Made by a program: the position numbers and the translations under genes. The notes beneath the pieces are model-generated. The model was not told where the DNA came from and searched no databases. It was given only the letters and a program-made list of their open reading frames with translations. DNA of 64,000 nucleotides from Paralichthys olivaceus (Eukaryota; Chordata; Actinopteri; Pleuronectiformes; Paralichthyidae): assembly GCF_024713975.1 (NCBI RefSeq), contig NC_091107.1:15303501-15367500 (forward strand), written 5' to 3'. Each line of letters opens with the position of its first letter. The stretch's first letter is position 1. Of the stretch, positions 1-12,599 are shown piece after piece.

Positions 1-3000
1 CCCCTCAATAAGAAGAATAAATTGACTAAACAGACTATGTAGGCAATTCTCATTTTCTCTGTCCTCTTAGAGATGTGGAGAACGGCAGCATGCACATCTA
101 TTGGGAAATAACTGCGCAGGCTGAGGCCCACGCCTGCCCTCAACAACAATGGCATGCATTATCTCCTAGTTACTGGCTGATTAGAGTTGCGTTCTTTACC
201 ATTCATGTCAGCAGGACCCCATTTACTGCTCAGGACACTTGCCCCACTGTCACTTCCTGTCATCACCTACAGTTTAAGCTGGAGTGAAACCTAAAATCTG
301 GGCCCACACTGAACATTACATATGTCTAGAATCATCTACACAAACAAACAAATATTTACACGGCCTTAGATGAACATTTTTTCATGAATGCAGATAGGCG
401 TTCAGCTTGTGACTACCCTGCTTAGGTGTAAGCACTTTCATTTCCTGAGTCTGAGAGGCCAACCTCGCATGAAAAAGGAACTGCAATGTTCTGTCTGGTT
501 AGGGTGTGTCTCTCATGGCGAGAATTTAAAAAACACAACCCACTATTATTAGAACATGCTCAGTAACACCCCTCTCAGACCCACGTGTCTGTTTCCATGA
601 CTTGTTCTCCACTGTTTTTTTTAATCACACCAAAACTATTCTCAACAAAAAAAGTTTCTCAAGTTTCAACAAGCTATATACTGTTAGTATTGGCATATAA
701 AAACAGTATTTATAATAAATGTACTTGATGATAAGTAATTGGTTTGTTTAATGATTTATGGAGTACAGAGCTTTCTTTGAGAACACTGTGTTTCCCTGAC
801 TGAGACTTCATGATATTTTTAACATTTGCTTTATCCTTACTATTACTTTATCCTTAGATGCGATGATCTAACTGGTCTTTGATTTATCAAACTAACTCAT
901 CTCTTCTTGGCTGATTCACTTCATTTAATGAAACATGATGTGATTTTCTCCCACAATACAATTGATATTTGTTAAGTCCTCTACCACAAAACAAACAGCA
1001 CAAATAAAACCTAATTACTGATATTAAATTATACGAAATATAAAAATGATATGCTTTAATAGGTAACATGTTATTTAAAATATACCTATTAATCAAATCA
1101 TATTTACATAGTTTTCACAAGATAATTGTACAAAACCAGACTTAAATACATGATTGGCTATAAAAACTCATGCTAGCAGCGGTATGAGACAACATATACC
1201 ATGTTCAGCATTTTAGTTTGTGTTTTAGTATGGCTAAAACTCACTTTAATTCACAAATCTGCACAGTAAGAAGTTAATTCAGTTAATTTGATTGGCCAAT
1301 GGAAGAAGGCTAAAACAGAAAACATGAGAGCTGCATGACCGAATCAACCCATCAAGACAGAAAATTATAAGTACTGACTATCGTTTGAAGGGAGTGGAGA
1401 AGTTTGTTTTATAATTATATGGTTATTTACTTCTATGATGGAGAGGTCAACCCAAGAGTGAACCCTTACAAACAACTCTGGAAGAGGAGGGGAAACTACT
1501 AGGGAGGTGATTTTTTTATTTTTTGTTGCAGAACAGCTCTGAAACTGTGATGTAAGTATGGTTAGGATACTATTATACTATTTTTATCTACTGAGATTCA
1601 ATTTAAAAAACAATCGCACACCATATACTTTAAGTTACAGAGACAATTTGACAGGGAGATTAATAGTAAAACACATTTGCCGGGAACACTACACATTGCA
1701 GCATTCCATCAGTCACCATCATGGACATGAAGATGAACAAATTAAGCTAAAATATTGGTGTGCTGCCATTTTGTGCTTTTGATATCATTTCGAGCTAAAT
1801 CTGTAGAGTAGTGATCCTAGTGTGGAGCTGTGGTATCATGGTCCCATCGATACCAACGCCTGACCAATCGCATATCAGTCTCAGCTGTCCATCAATAGTT
1901 TCGCCCTGTTTTTATAGCATCAAATAACTAATAAAAAATAAACAAAATGAATACTTGAATATACATCATTGTAATTACAGTAACCATCTTTGCCTTTAAC
2001 TTTAAATTACTTTGACATTTTAGTTTGGTCCATGATTCTGCTTCACCTTTGGGTTGTTCATCTTTATATACAGTGTAAGGTCACCACCCTTAAACTGCCA
2101 CACTAGTTTTATGTCAGCTCAAAGCCACAATCCCTCCAACTAAAGCCAAGACAACAAAAGAGATACGACTAAGTTGTTAAGAATGGCCCCCAGTACAGAG
2201 AAAAATAATCCTGGTTAATTATATATTACCAAACCTGCACCCCAAAGATGTCCAGTGTAACAATATAAGGGCAAACCTCTTTATGAGTGGTCAACTGAGC
2301 ACAGCAACCATCTTCACTGCAACAAATACAGCCAGACTATCTAAACATATGATAACTGATAAATCTGAGTCATACTTCCCAGTCATGCCGTCCCTAATAG
2401 TCATTCAAGTTCAGCAAATAAGTCAACAAGTCCTGAACAATGGATCCACCCTGGTAACCACAGCAACCATGCTGACAACCCATCGCTGCCTCAGCTTATC
2501 TGAGAGACAAACTGTAGACAAAAAGAGGACAAACACACAATCTAATCGGCTCACGTTGAATGGTTATGTGAAAAATTTGCAGTTAGTATTTGAAAAATCT
2601 GGCCTCTATCTGTGTCACTGCCAGCCACTTACATACAGTTAACAGTTTAGGTAATGCCAAGCTGAATTTGAAGTGTGAAATTGTGATGGTGAAGATCCTT
2701 TGTGAAGCACAGCAAGATAGCCTTGTTATGATGTGGCACAAAGCAAATAATATAAGGAGATTCTTATAGAAAGATACTAATCCTGCACAGGCAGTATATT
2801 ACCCTCTACTAGAATACTGACTTTGGAGTACGACAGCAGAAAATATGTAAGCAGGATATAACTTACATTTCTAGGTAAAAGGCAGGTTAAGCATAGAGCA
2901 AAAATACAATACAATACAATTCAAAAGTGCTTCACTAATTTACATCTGAAAACAGATGTTGGTGGCTGAAGAGAACAAACTGGGTGACAGGAACGGGGGG

Positions 3001-3175
3001 GATGGAGAGGAGGATGTGGTTTCTCTCTAAGTGGGGGACAGTGCACATCTTTTAGAGCTGATTCCCACGACCACTGCTCTCTTAAGTTCATTAGATCTCC
3101 CTCTAAGTATAATGAAACAGCCTCTAGTCGTAGACACTGCTGCTTCATCCTCGACCATCATCTGCATTCTGCTGA

Positions 3176-3241
3176 CAACTCGAATCATCAGTGTGTTCAA
3201 CTCGTATCATCAGTGTGTTCAACTCGTATCATCAGTGTGTT
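3176..3241. repeat. 22-bp minisatellite, 3 copies
   Basis: Three head-to-tail copies of a 22-bp unit, each ending in ATCATCAGTGTGTT. The first copy differs from the other two at one base. Confidence 0.85.
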
Positions 3242-6200
3242 CGCCTCACTTTTCATTACAAAATGTATGTTTCTTCCATTTTCCAATGCTGTTTGCTATT
3301 GTGTTTTGTATGTAGTATTGATTCCTACTCATTCTAGTAGATTTAAGCCCATATTTTAGCAGGTCAGTGGTATTTACTTCATTACACACATTAACTGGGG
3401 CACGCATTAACTACTACACAGCAGCAGATCTATAGGTGGTCTGTGCTGAGGGACTCAGGATCATCGGGAGATTAAGGGAAGGAAACAAAGTTTACCACAG
3501 AAAGACGAGACATCGACTGATACAAACCACATGCCGGTCTGTCTGCAATGTGCTCACTTGACTGCTTTGCTTAAATTATTCTTTTATAGTACACAGTTTG
3601 AACCTTGTTGGTTCAAAGGTTGTACTTGATACTATAATATAATTACAGCCAATCAATCATAGTTTATTAATCTGCCATACCACTGTAATATGTAACGGTC
3701 AACTTCTACAACAGTAGGATATTAAACTAATTATTAGATGGTTTATATTAAAAATAGTTGAAACCAAAAAAATACACAGGAAATCCGAATGAGAATCAAT
3801 CAATAACAGCAAAGTACTTACAGTCAGAAGTTTGACTTTCTCACAAAGTCAGCACAGAAAACATTAAACTAGCGGCGTGCATGAAAACCCATGAAGTCTT
3901 GATTGTAGTTTGTGCACCACTTCTCCCTTCTACACTGTTAATCTGCTCTGCTATGTAGTTCTACACACTCATTTAATCCCCTACTCAAATACCTCTGGCT
4001 CTTTCCATTTACCATTTCTCCATAGACACACTGTTTAAAGAGTCCTGCTACAAGAAAACTTCATCAGCTGAAATGGTAAGTTATGCTTGAGTTTTGTTTG
4101 GTAATAATAATAATTCACTGTTTCTGTATTTGTGGTATGAAAGTATGAATGTGATTAACTTTATTTACCAGAAAAACTGGTTTCTAAAACAGGCCGACTG
4201 CTGCAGTTACTCAACAAGAAAGAAAATAGGAACAAACTATCAAGGTCCATTCAGCAACATAGTTTGGTGAACTAGAAAATAGCAATAAAACCAAAAGATA
4301 ATTTTATTTTGTGTTTCTTTTGTGCTTGAGCAATATTGAAATTAAAATAATTTAAAAGTAATTGTATGTAAATTTGCCCCTTAAAAAAAAGCAGCTAATA
4401 ATCTGTAACTGCAACAATCTGTAACATCCCTAAATTAAATCTAAACTAATACAGCTTCTTGTCGATGTAAATATAGACTTCAGATGCTGACAAACACATA
4501 AACAGCAAATCCTGAACTTGTAGCAATGCTATAATGCAGTCTAAGGGGGAGGCTGGCTTCTGACGAACACGCTGGTAGGGAGGAGAGCACACTCGACTGT
4601 AATGTGAAAGTCCATATAAGGCTGCAGGCGAGGAAATTACCAGAAAGGAACTGATGTAAGTGCAGAAACCTTGAGTCACAACATGACTTCCTTGGGAAAC
4701 CGAGGCTCTGCCAAGGGGAGTCCAGCCAAGGCAGAGTTTCTCAATAATTACTGCTTTTGTGAAACATTTAATTATTTTGTATTTAACTCAAAACTCTGAA
4801 TAAATAATCTATGTTTGAAAAAAACAGGAAATGAAAACAGTTAATGGAAAAAAACTATTTTATGCCCCAACCTCCCTTTTTATTCTCTGTGACAGCTTGT
4901 TGTGGATGTACTGGGATCAAACTGGGAACCGAACTTTGAGTATTTGCTGAATCAGTATCGAGCTTCCTTCTTTCAAATGCAAGTTCAAACAAAACCACTC
5001 AGTGTTGCAATAACACATCCACCAGGTGCAATGATCTCAGAAAGCAATAACTCTGTAACTTAATATAGTCTAATGTGCTTTTGGCTTTGCTGCATTTGCA
5101 GAAAAGTAAGAAAATATTGTTTCTCCTCAAATCGCTCTCTAGTTTATATATCAGGTTACATATTAGTAAATATAAAGCTTTCTGTCCAACATGTCCCACA
5201 ATCCTTCCCTGTCGTCATTCATCTATTCTAGTTTCCCCTTTTCTTACTCTTCATTATGTGTAGGCTGAGATATCTGCAACAGAGCTGCACTGACGCTGCA
5301 ATGTACCTGTGCTCATGAACTGATTGTGACTGCCAAACAGCTTCCACCGAGCTGTTACTGCAGTAGCTGCTGCACATTCAGTATTGTAGGTTGCTACCCT
5401 GGTGTTGTCGAGGCAAACAGTGTCTCAGCTGCACTCTCCAGAGATTTGGCACAAAGGCCGACACTAAGTGGAGTACTAAAAATATGTCAAGATCATTGCA
5501 GATCATTGCAACGCTTGCAGTGTAAGAAATAACAATAAAGTTCATGTGTGACAGCAATAACTCTTAAAAGTCCCTTTCATAGAAATAGGATATCAACCTA
5601 CTATAATTCTGATCAATAAGGCATTGTTGTTTAAAATGTAATTTGGATGCAATCGTTTTTCTTGACTTGCAAAAACTGAAATGAAACTCAAAACATTGCC
5701 AATTTGTTGCAAATAACTACTTAATAATCTGTAGCTTTTACTACTCAGCAAATCCCTTTAAAACAAAAAGTCATGATAAAATATATTGAAATGCTGACGT
5801 GATTAGAGGAATTCCTCTGGGAAGACAAGGGCACTAAAGACTTTAAATGCCAGGATGCTATATCATATTTCTAGCTGTCAGCTCGAAAAAATGTGGAGGA
5901 AGTACAGTACTCGTAGAAACAATACTGCAGGAAGAGAACAGATACAACCCTTAGTACATGTTATTCTTTATGTGTAGGAGTTCACAAGTCCATTGTCATG
6001 ATATGTAAAGTCAACAATGTATTTTTTATAGAGAAAAGCATATACCCTGAATGGAAATCAGACATGGTAAACATTGATTTGGTGAATTACTTTCTATCTG
6101 TGTAAATGGCTTTAGGTGAGGATCACATTCACACTCACTCATTCATTTCTATTTCTGTAAAATAGAAAGTTTAGAAAAGAGGAAATTACACTCAAAGTAC

Positions 6201-6482
6201 ATCATAGACTATGGAACACATGAGTGAAATCTGAGCCCTAAAATGACACAATTATGCATCCACTGTTCAAATAAATGAGACAAATATAAAAATAAATAAA
6301 ACCCGAAGATAAGACACTGGGTGACAATCAGTGACCCACTAGATAAAGTACACAGAAAAAATGCATTTGCTATACTGCCCTTTATTTCAACCCTGCTGTA
6401 GAAATGAAAGTGACCACACACAGATTCAACAGCTCCTGTATTATCTTCTCAATTCAAGAAGCATGGTGCTGATTCAAAGGCC

Positions 6483-6502
6483 CACACAGACACAGACACA
6501 CA

Positions 6503-6533
<31 letters not shown>

Positions 6534-6564
6534 AGAGAGACACACTCACACACAGACACACACC
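6483..6564. repeat. CA/GA microsatellite
   Basis: Imperfect CA-dinucleotide run interrupted by CTCT and GAGA, inside moesin intron 1. Confidence 0.9.
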
Positions 6565-7325
6565 CTCAGCAGGGCCAAACAGAGGAGAGATGGGGTTGGA
6601 AACCACTTTCACTTCTTGTTTGGCCCCCATGAAGGCCTGAGCTGCAATCTGAGCCTTTCATTAAAAGGAGAGTGAATCAGTGTGTGGTGGTGGAGCCCTC
6701 TTCTCTTTGTTCAGAGCCCACCCAGCAGCACGCATCCCCCTGAGCTGCTTCTTCTTCAGGACTGACCCAGCCCTGTCCTCCTCTCTTATCACACACACCA
6801 TGAGATAATGGCTCTAAAAGCGTCACCTCCCTGTGTTAAATCTGACTCCGTTAGCTCCAGACACGAGCAGCACGGAGCTCGGTCCCGTCCCGGCTGACAC
6901 CTCACATCCCTGCCCGGTGAGGGGAGGCAGGCCTCGGCGGAACTAGCTCCGAGGCTACCCTAGGCCCCACAGCCTGAGCCGAGAGGATGAAGTGTGACTT
7001 CAGGGAGTCGAGCTGCGGACACGGGCTCAGTCATGATTCACAGTTTTCAGTCTGAATCAATGCTCTCATTTAAAGGCGCTAATTTTTAATGGAGCGGGCG
7101 GGAGGGCGCACGCGCACACAACTAACGGAAAGTACCCCAGCGTGAGTTTGGATTTTAAAAAAATAGCGTCAAATGAACCAAGAATCCGCTTTAATGTTCC
7201 GTTAATGTTAAGTTAATGTTGCGTATCAATGGAAACATTCAGTCCCGAAGCTGTTAGGGGATAACAGAGGCAGGGACACATTGTTTAAACGGGGATTCGT
7301 GACAATAAGGTCGTTTCATTCTTAC

Positions 7326-7337
7326 CGTTTTCGGCAT
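7326..7337 (-). CDS. msn: moesin, coding exon 1 (Met-Pro-Lys-Thr)
   Basis: On the minus strand ATG CCG AAA ACG is followed at once by the donor GTAAGAATG. This encodes Met-Pro-Lys-Thr and then splices in phase 0. Vertebrate moesin begins with these residues, and its first coding exon stops after the same four codons. Moesin is an ERM protein: an N-terminal FERM domain binds PIP2 and membrane proteins, and the C-terminus binds F-actin, linking cortex to plasma membrane. Only the start is in the window; all FERM exons lie beyond the left edge. Twelve bases would be weak evidence alone. Support comes from the matching splice phase, the GC-rich setting, and zc3h12b as the next gene, because human MSN and ZC3H12B are close neighbours at Xq12. 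Radixin and ezrin begin with similar residues, so the paralogue rests on synteny. Confidence 0.72.
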
Positions 7338-7800
7338 CTTTCCTTCCTTTCACGTCCGTTTCACGTTGAAAAAAATGATTCGACTTTGTTAAAAGAGACG
7401 AGGAGTCAGCGAGAGCCGCAGAAAACTTTTTCCCATCAGAACAACGGCGCCAAACAAACGTCTTCCGTCTCCAGGAAACTACCCAGCGCTACTTTTAGAG
7501 CAGGAGCAGAAGAAGAAGAAGAGGAGGAAGAAGAGGAGCTGGCTTCAACCGTACAAATGTCGTGATTTGTCCTCCTTTGTTTCGCTTTACAGTGGAATGG
7601 ACCGGAGCTGGATTTCCTGCTAACGGTACCACAGACTGTAAAACCACACCCAGGCCGATGACAGGACAGCAGCAGCAGAACTCAGACACAGGCTCCACAC
7701 CAGACTCCGCCTGCTGCCGTAGGCATCGTCATGGCTGCTGCTCCTCTGCTGCTCCGCTGCTCCTCTGTTGCTCTGCTCCTCTGCTGCTCCGCTGCTCCAC
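7338..7800 (-). promoter_or_regulatory. msn: msn 5' UTR and promoter region
   Basis: GC-richer block directly upstream, on the minus strand, of the moesin start codon. It contains a long pyrimidine tract on that strand (TTC/TCC repeats at about 7507-7540) likely to lie in the 5' UTR. No clear TATA box is seen and the start site is not resolved. It also holds a CTG/CTC-rich repeat at 7733-7798. Confidence 0.5.
7733..7798. repeat. CTG/CTC-rich imperfect tandem repeat
   Basis: Alternating GCTGCTCC and GCTCCTCT words in imperfect tandem order at the edge of the msn promoter region. Confidence 0.7.
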
Positions 7801-7949
7801 AGATGAGAAAGTTCAGCTGCTCTGTCACTTCACGATCCCTCTGCTCAACCATGCTCTCCATAACAAGGACACTTCTAAATGCAAGGATGCATTAACGTGG
7901 ACTATACCACTGGTACATAAGACATAAGAAGGGCACAATGTAGACACTG

Positions 7950-8530
7950 TAGTGGTAGTGATAGCTAACACAGTATATAATATTGATAAAAGTACATGGA
8001 GATATAAATCTACTGCATATTGGCTACCTCATACAGTATATTAAAAACAATATGGTACACACTTTCCCTCTGGTTATGCTTTAAACTAACAGGAAAACAA
8101 ACAATACAAATATGCAATAATATGTGAAATTACTTCTATAATACATTTTAAACACAATGCCCATGATGTTGGAAGGGTTTATGCAGTCTGCTAACAGCTA
8201 GCACAAATGCTATAATATATAATACAATGATAAAAGTCTGTTTAGATGGAGATTAAAACTACATAGTGGCTACCTCATAGTTTGAATACAGTATATGACA
8301 CTATCTCTCTAGTTAGTGCTGCATTACACAAACAGGACACAAAAATGAATGATGCAATAATGTGCACTAAGGCCCAAGAAGTACATTAACTTCTATTATA
8401 TATTTTAACTACTGTAACAGTAGAGACTCATGATATTTGAGGGTTTGAGCAGTGTGCAGCTAACACATCTATAATAGATAATAATGATAAGGTCTATTTA
8501 GATGGTGATATAAACCTACTTCTTAGATTA
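7950..8530. repeat. diverged tandem repeat, about 240-260 bp period
   Basis: The same series of words recurs three times: AGCTA(A/G)CACA, then ATAATA with GATAAAAG, then GGAGAT followed by AAACTAC or AATCTAC. The copies start near 7963, 8198 and 8459. The first two share GGCTACCTCATA, and the interval upstream of copies two and three shares CATGAT followed by GGGTTT. The copies are old and differ by many substitutions and indels. Confidence 0.65.
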
Positions 8531-10570
8531 AACCGTATTTAATAATATTTGATTTGTTAACATTCACTTCAGCTGAAGTACATATTCCCAATCAATATAT
8601 TTCTTTTCATTTTAAATTATTGGGTCTTATATCTCAGGCTGCTGTATTTTTGCACACCTAAGACACTGTGTTTTAGACTGATTATACTTCAGTACATTGA
8701 GTTGTCATTGTGTTTACATTGTGGTAGGTTACATTCATCTTTTCAATGAACCTCTATCTGATGGTCAGATGTGTGCACTCCGTCTGATTTGCCCACAAAG
8801 AGGGTTAATTCAGTGAGACAGTGATAATGTACGACAAGGATATCACACCTGTATCCAGATAAATATGGTTTGAATCAAATGTAAGTAATGCACTTTAATT
8901 AACCTTATAGCTTCACTTCTGTAAAGTTGGGTTAAATAAGGTTGAACATACAGTAAGTCAGCACAATTATCAGAGGTGTTTTCCTAGCTTTCACACAAGG
9001 GCGTAGGTTTGATCACAGAAGTGGGCGAAGGTGGTTGTGGTTTGTCTTTCTTTTTTTTTATCTCCTAGAAAATAATGAGTTAAGTGTTCCATAACAATGT
9101 TGGTATACATGTTATTTCCTTTATAGAGACCTGATATTTTTACTTATACTATTTTTATGAAATTATTTGACAAACTCAACTCAAACTATAGTTTACAATG
9201 TCAAAATTAACTCAATAAAAAATGGTAAGATAATTTCTTGCTGATCAGTTCTTGTGTTTTTTAGGAGGATTATGAAAATCAAAGCAGCTCATTTATTTTG
9301 TTGTTTTATCAGTTTTGTTCTATTACCTGGAAATGCAGAGGCGTTGAGGGGCTTTTTTTTCAGCCCTCAGACTGTGGTGGATCTCACATACACACATACG
9401 GCTCCGACAAGCTCCCCCCGCCTATATTTTGTCTGAGAGACTAAATCTGCGAAACACTTTTTACTTTTCACTCTCTACTTCTTGTAAAGCTCAAATACTG
9501 TAGAGTATTAACTGAAAGTGGCTTAGAGCTTTTCCCATCTGGAGTTTGATAGATGGACTGTGAGAGAACAAGGGTTAATGGTCTGTCAGTGAAAGTAAAT
9601 CTAGTTGGAATTGTACCCATGCTTTCACATGTGAGCTTTCAGAGCAGAAAGAGACAAACTAACAGAGCAGCCAAATTCCAGCTGCCAGAACTGCAAAGAA
9701 AAGAGGAATGTCAAGGGTCAGAGCCTCAACAACAAATTACAACGAGTAATCTAGAATCTACCAACACGTTATGACACATATTTACACTCGGCATGTGATA
9801 ACTAGTTTAGATAATAACATTTATTTTCGTGAAATCTAGCTAAATTATATTGAACTAACTAAAATACCAAACTATATTATGTATATATTATAACTATTAC
9901 CGCACACATTAGCAAGTTATTTGAAATATTTGTTGTGGTGCATGGGAAAAATCATTTCTGGCACTCCACCACAGAATTCCAGCTGGGCTGTTTGGTTTCC
10001 AGGGTGGCAGTGGACTATGAGCATTTTGTGACCACTCATACCCTGTGGAGCCATAAATAAACTGCCTGACTCTGGTCAGAAATTCTTCCATAAAGGGCGA
10101 CCCTCCGATCACCCTGAGCAGCACTTATTAAAATTTCATTTTTCTCTGTCAGAGAAACAGCTGGCCTAAACTGCGTCACATAACACTTCCTTCACTTGTA
10201 GACTGCTTCATCGTTAGAGACGAGGCTTCAGGCCTTTTGACTTTTTTTTGGTCTGCACCAGATGGAGCATGATGAGTCATCGAACGGTCCATATTTTTCT
10301 CCCATTGCTTTAAATGACTAAAATATGTCTTCTTCATGCTGCTTTACTCATAAAATTCTTTGTTGCACGTGCAATAAATGCCTGATGCTCGGTCACGACA
10401 TCTAGGCCCCTGCTGCTCTAGATGAAACTTCATGCTCGATCACACCACGATGAGAATTTGTGGTCACACGCTTTCTTTTCACAGCAGCTAAAAACCACTG
10501 CAGGTTACGGTTAAAGTGCACATTTCCCAGCACAGTGTCCCCTAGCTGATGATGTTTTATTCTCTGTTTC

Positions 10571-10925
10571 TTAAAGGTCCAGTGTATAAGATTTAGATGA
10601 AAGGGATCTATTGGCAGAAATTGAATATAAAATAATCCTAGTGATGTTTTCACTAGTGTCTAAATTGTATGAATTGTACTTTTCTTTGCCCTCGAATGGG
10701 TCTTTTATATTTAAATACTTTATATTTACATGGGGAGCGGGTCTTCTCTATGGAGACCACCATATTTTTTACAGTAGTCAAACTGAAAATCTTTTGAGTT
10801 TTCATGATTGAAGGCTACCACAGTTTCTCTTCATGTTTGGAAGGGGAGGGTGAAATGAGGGTATTCAGCTGCAGCAAGCAACTTCACCACTAGATGTCAA
10901 TAAATTGTACACACTGAACCTTTAA
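10571..10925 (-). mobile_element. TTAA-flanked short inverted-repeat element, copy A
   Basis: Inverted relative to copies B (16881-17255) and C (33773-34146). Both ends carry the shared terminal inverted repeat beginning AGGTCCAGTGT, flanked by TTAA. The body is about 347 bp with no coding capacity. TTAA flanks are typical of piggyBac-like transposition, but the superfamily is inferred only. Confidence 0.75.
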
Positions 10926-12599
10926 GCTCCTCTACACCTGCTGCACAGGGTCCATGTCACAGAGCTTTTTAGTTCATGCAGTTAAATTGACTCTATAACG
11001 TGACTCTATCCAGCAAAGTTATTCCTGTCCGTTTTCCCCTCGTTGGATTGTTTGTAAGAAGGATTACACAACCACTTGAAAGATTACTAAGAAACTTGGT
11101 GGAAGGATGTGGTATGAATCATAACATTTTTGTGGAGATCTGATCAGGGGGCAGATGTAGGAATTGTTTCGTTAACATAAGAGATAAGGCCTTTTTGAGA
11201 TATAGGAATTTCCCAGGACATCCCAGGACATTTTTTTTGTCACATTTAGGGAACAGAAATATATATAGAAATATATATGTGGGAAATTTGGTCAGTTTGA
11301 TTGATTTTAAGGGAATTGTTGGGCCTTAGCAGAGGCATGCTCTGCTGTGCCATTGTAGTTAAAAAAGTTACTTTTAGTTTGTGTCCAAGATGTTGCTGTA
11401 TTACCAGTATATCCTTTAGGCTATTTGTATATTTAAATGTCTGATTGCACAAAAATGAGCAATCGGAAATGATGACAACTTCTAAGTTTTAATGATTAGT
11501 AGATGATGGAGTTACTGGAGACTGACCCTGATGTGCTTTCTCTGGGAGTATTAAAGCAGCAGAGATGTCACGGTACTTTTATGATGAGTCATGTCTTCAC
11601 TCACATGGCAGGATGACCTCCAGCAGTCTCAACTCACTGAATGAGCTTCTCACCAGTAAATTAACTTTGCCCAGGGTTGCATGATTTCTGTGGTGTTAAA
11701 AAAACATTTCATATTTAACATTTTTACATGTAACATTATGTGTTGCAGTACACTGATGAAGGCGTAAAGCTTATTATCTATCATCTTATCTCAGAAAAAA
11801 AGGTCACCAGGAATTCAGTGTTATCTCCAGCTACATCAATCTGGGTTTTAGGAATCAGATTATATATATATATATCTAGCATTATATATAGTATATATCT
11901 TAGAGAATGTTTCAATTTGTTAGTTCTAAAAAGTAACAGTCCATTTTAGCAACAGTTGAACTCATAAAGTCATGAGTTCAATGATACATGCACTGACCTA
12001 ACCCTAACCCTTAACCAGCAGGTGGAGCCACAGCCCCTGTACATATAAAGAGGGACTGGAAATATTAGGCATCAACCTGTGAAGAACTATACAAAAATGT
12101 TGAACTGATTTCAAGATAAGTTCAAATGTTTTTTATGATCTTTCAAAGATAAATTATGAAAACATTGAGTCTTTACTTCCACAATATTAAGACTGAGAAA
12201 GAGTCAAACACTCATGTCGTTAATTATCTACATCGCTCCTTATCTATTTAACTTCTTAAAATAGATACTTTCAACAGGCAACCATGTCAACTTTCATGGA
12301 GAAGGCATGTCATTGTTCAACCATGACCTAAATAAAGAATTTAAAATGTATTTAGACTCTCTAGATTATAGTTATTGAATAGGTTTGATTCCCAGTAACT
12401 GTAGAATTACTACACATTACAAGATATTTTCTCACAGTTCTTCACTCCACGCACAAAACTATTTTCCAAATTGGATGCTCTACTTGAGAAACATGAAAAA
12501 CTGAACTTGCCACAAAACTTCATCACAATTGTGTTTCTGTTAAGTGTGGTGTCTTGGCTCACTAAAAATAAAAACAATGTATAAAACACAGCTTGAACA

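Larger units (their letters stand above)
1..7325 (-). other. msn: msn intron 1 (partial)
   Basis: This is the sequence downstream, on the minus strand, of the tiny first coding exon of moesin. Moesin genes have a long first intron. I searched for the next exon, which should encode the start of the FERM domain, and did not find it, so the intron runs past the left edge. The stretch is AT-rich, with no long or conserved-looking reading frame. It holds a 22-bp minisatellite near 3.2 kb and a CA microsatellite near 6.5 kb. The 6.7-7.3 kb part is GC-richer and is probably the downstream half of the promoter-associated CpG region. Confidence 0.7.

Noticed and set aside
2283-2642. 119-codon plus-strand open frame inside msn intron 1
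   Set aside because: No recognised motif, signal or family resemblance, and no splice or promoter context; consistent with a chance frame.
7281-7565. Plus-strand frame ending in a poly-Glu run opposite the msn first exon
   Set aside because: The Glu run is only the antisense of the TTC-rich msn 5' UTR; no plus-strand gene support.
9165-9220. Segment TATTTGACAAACTCA resembling miR-223, which lies near MSN in mammals
   Set aside because: The opposite arm is missing: the downstream sequence does not pair or contain the mature-like sequence.
9340-9390. LRGFFFSP in the 9.27-kb frame, reminiscent of the insulin B-chain GFFY segment
   Set aside because: No cysteines and no B- or A-chain pattern; coincidence.
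11998-12016. CCTAACCCTAACCCTTAACC, telomere-like repeat
   Set aside because: Only about two imperfect units, too short to be an interstitial telomere tract.
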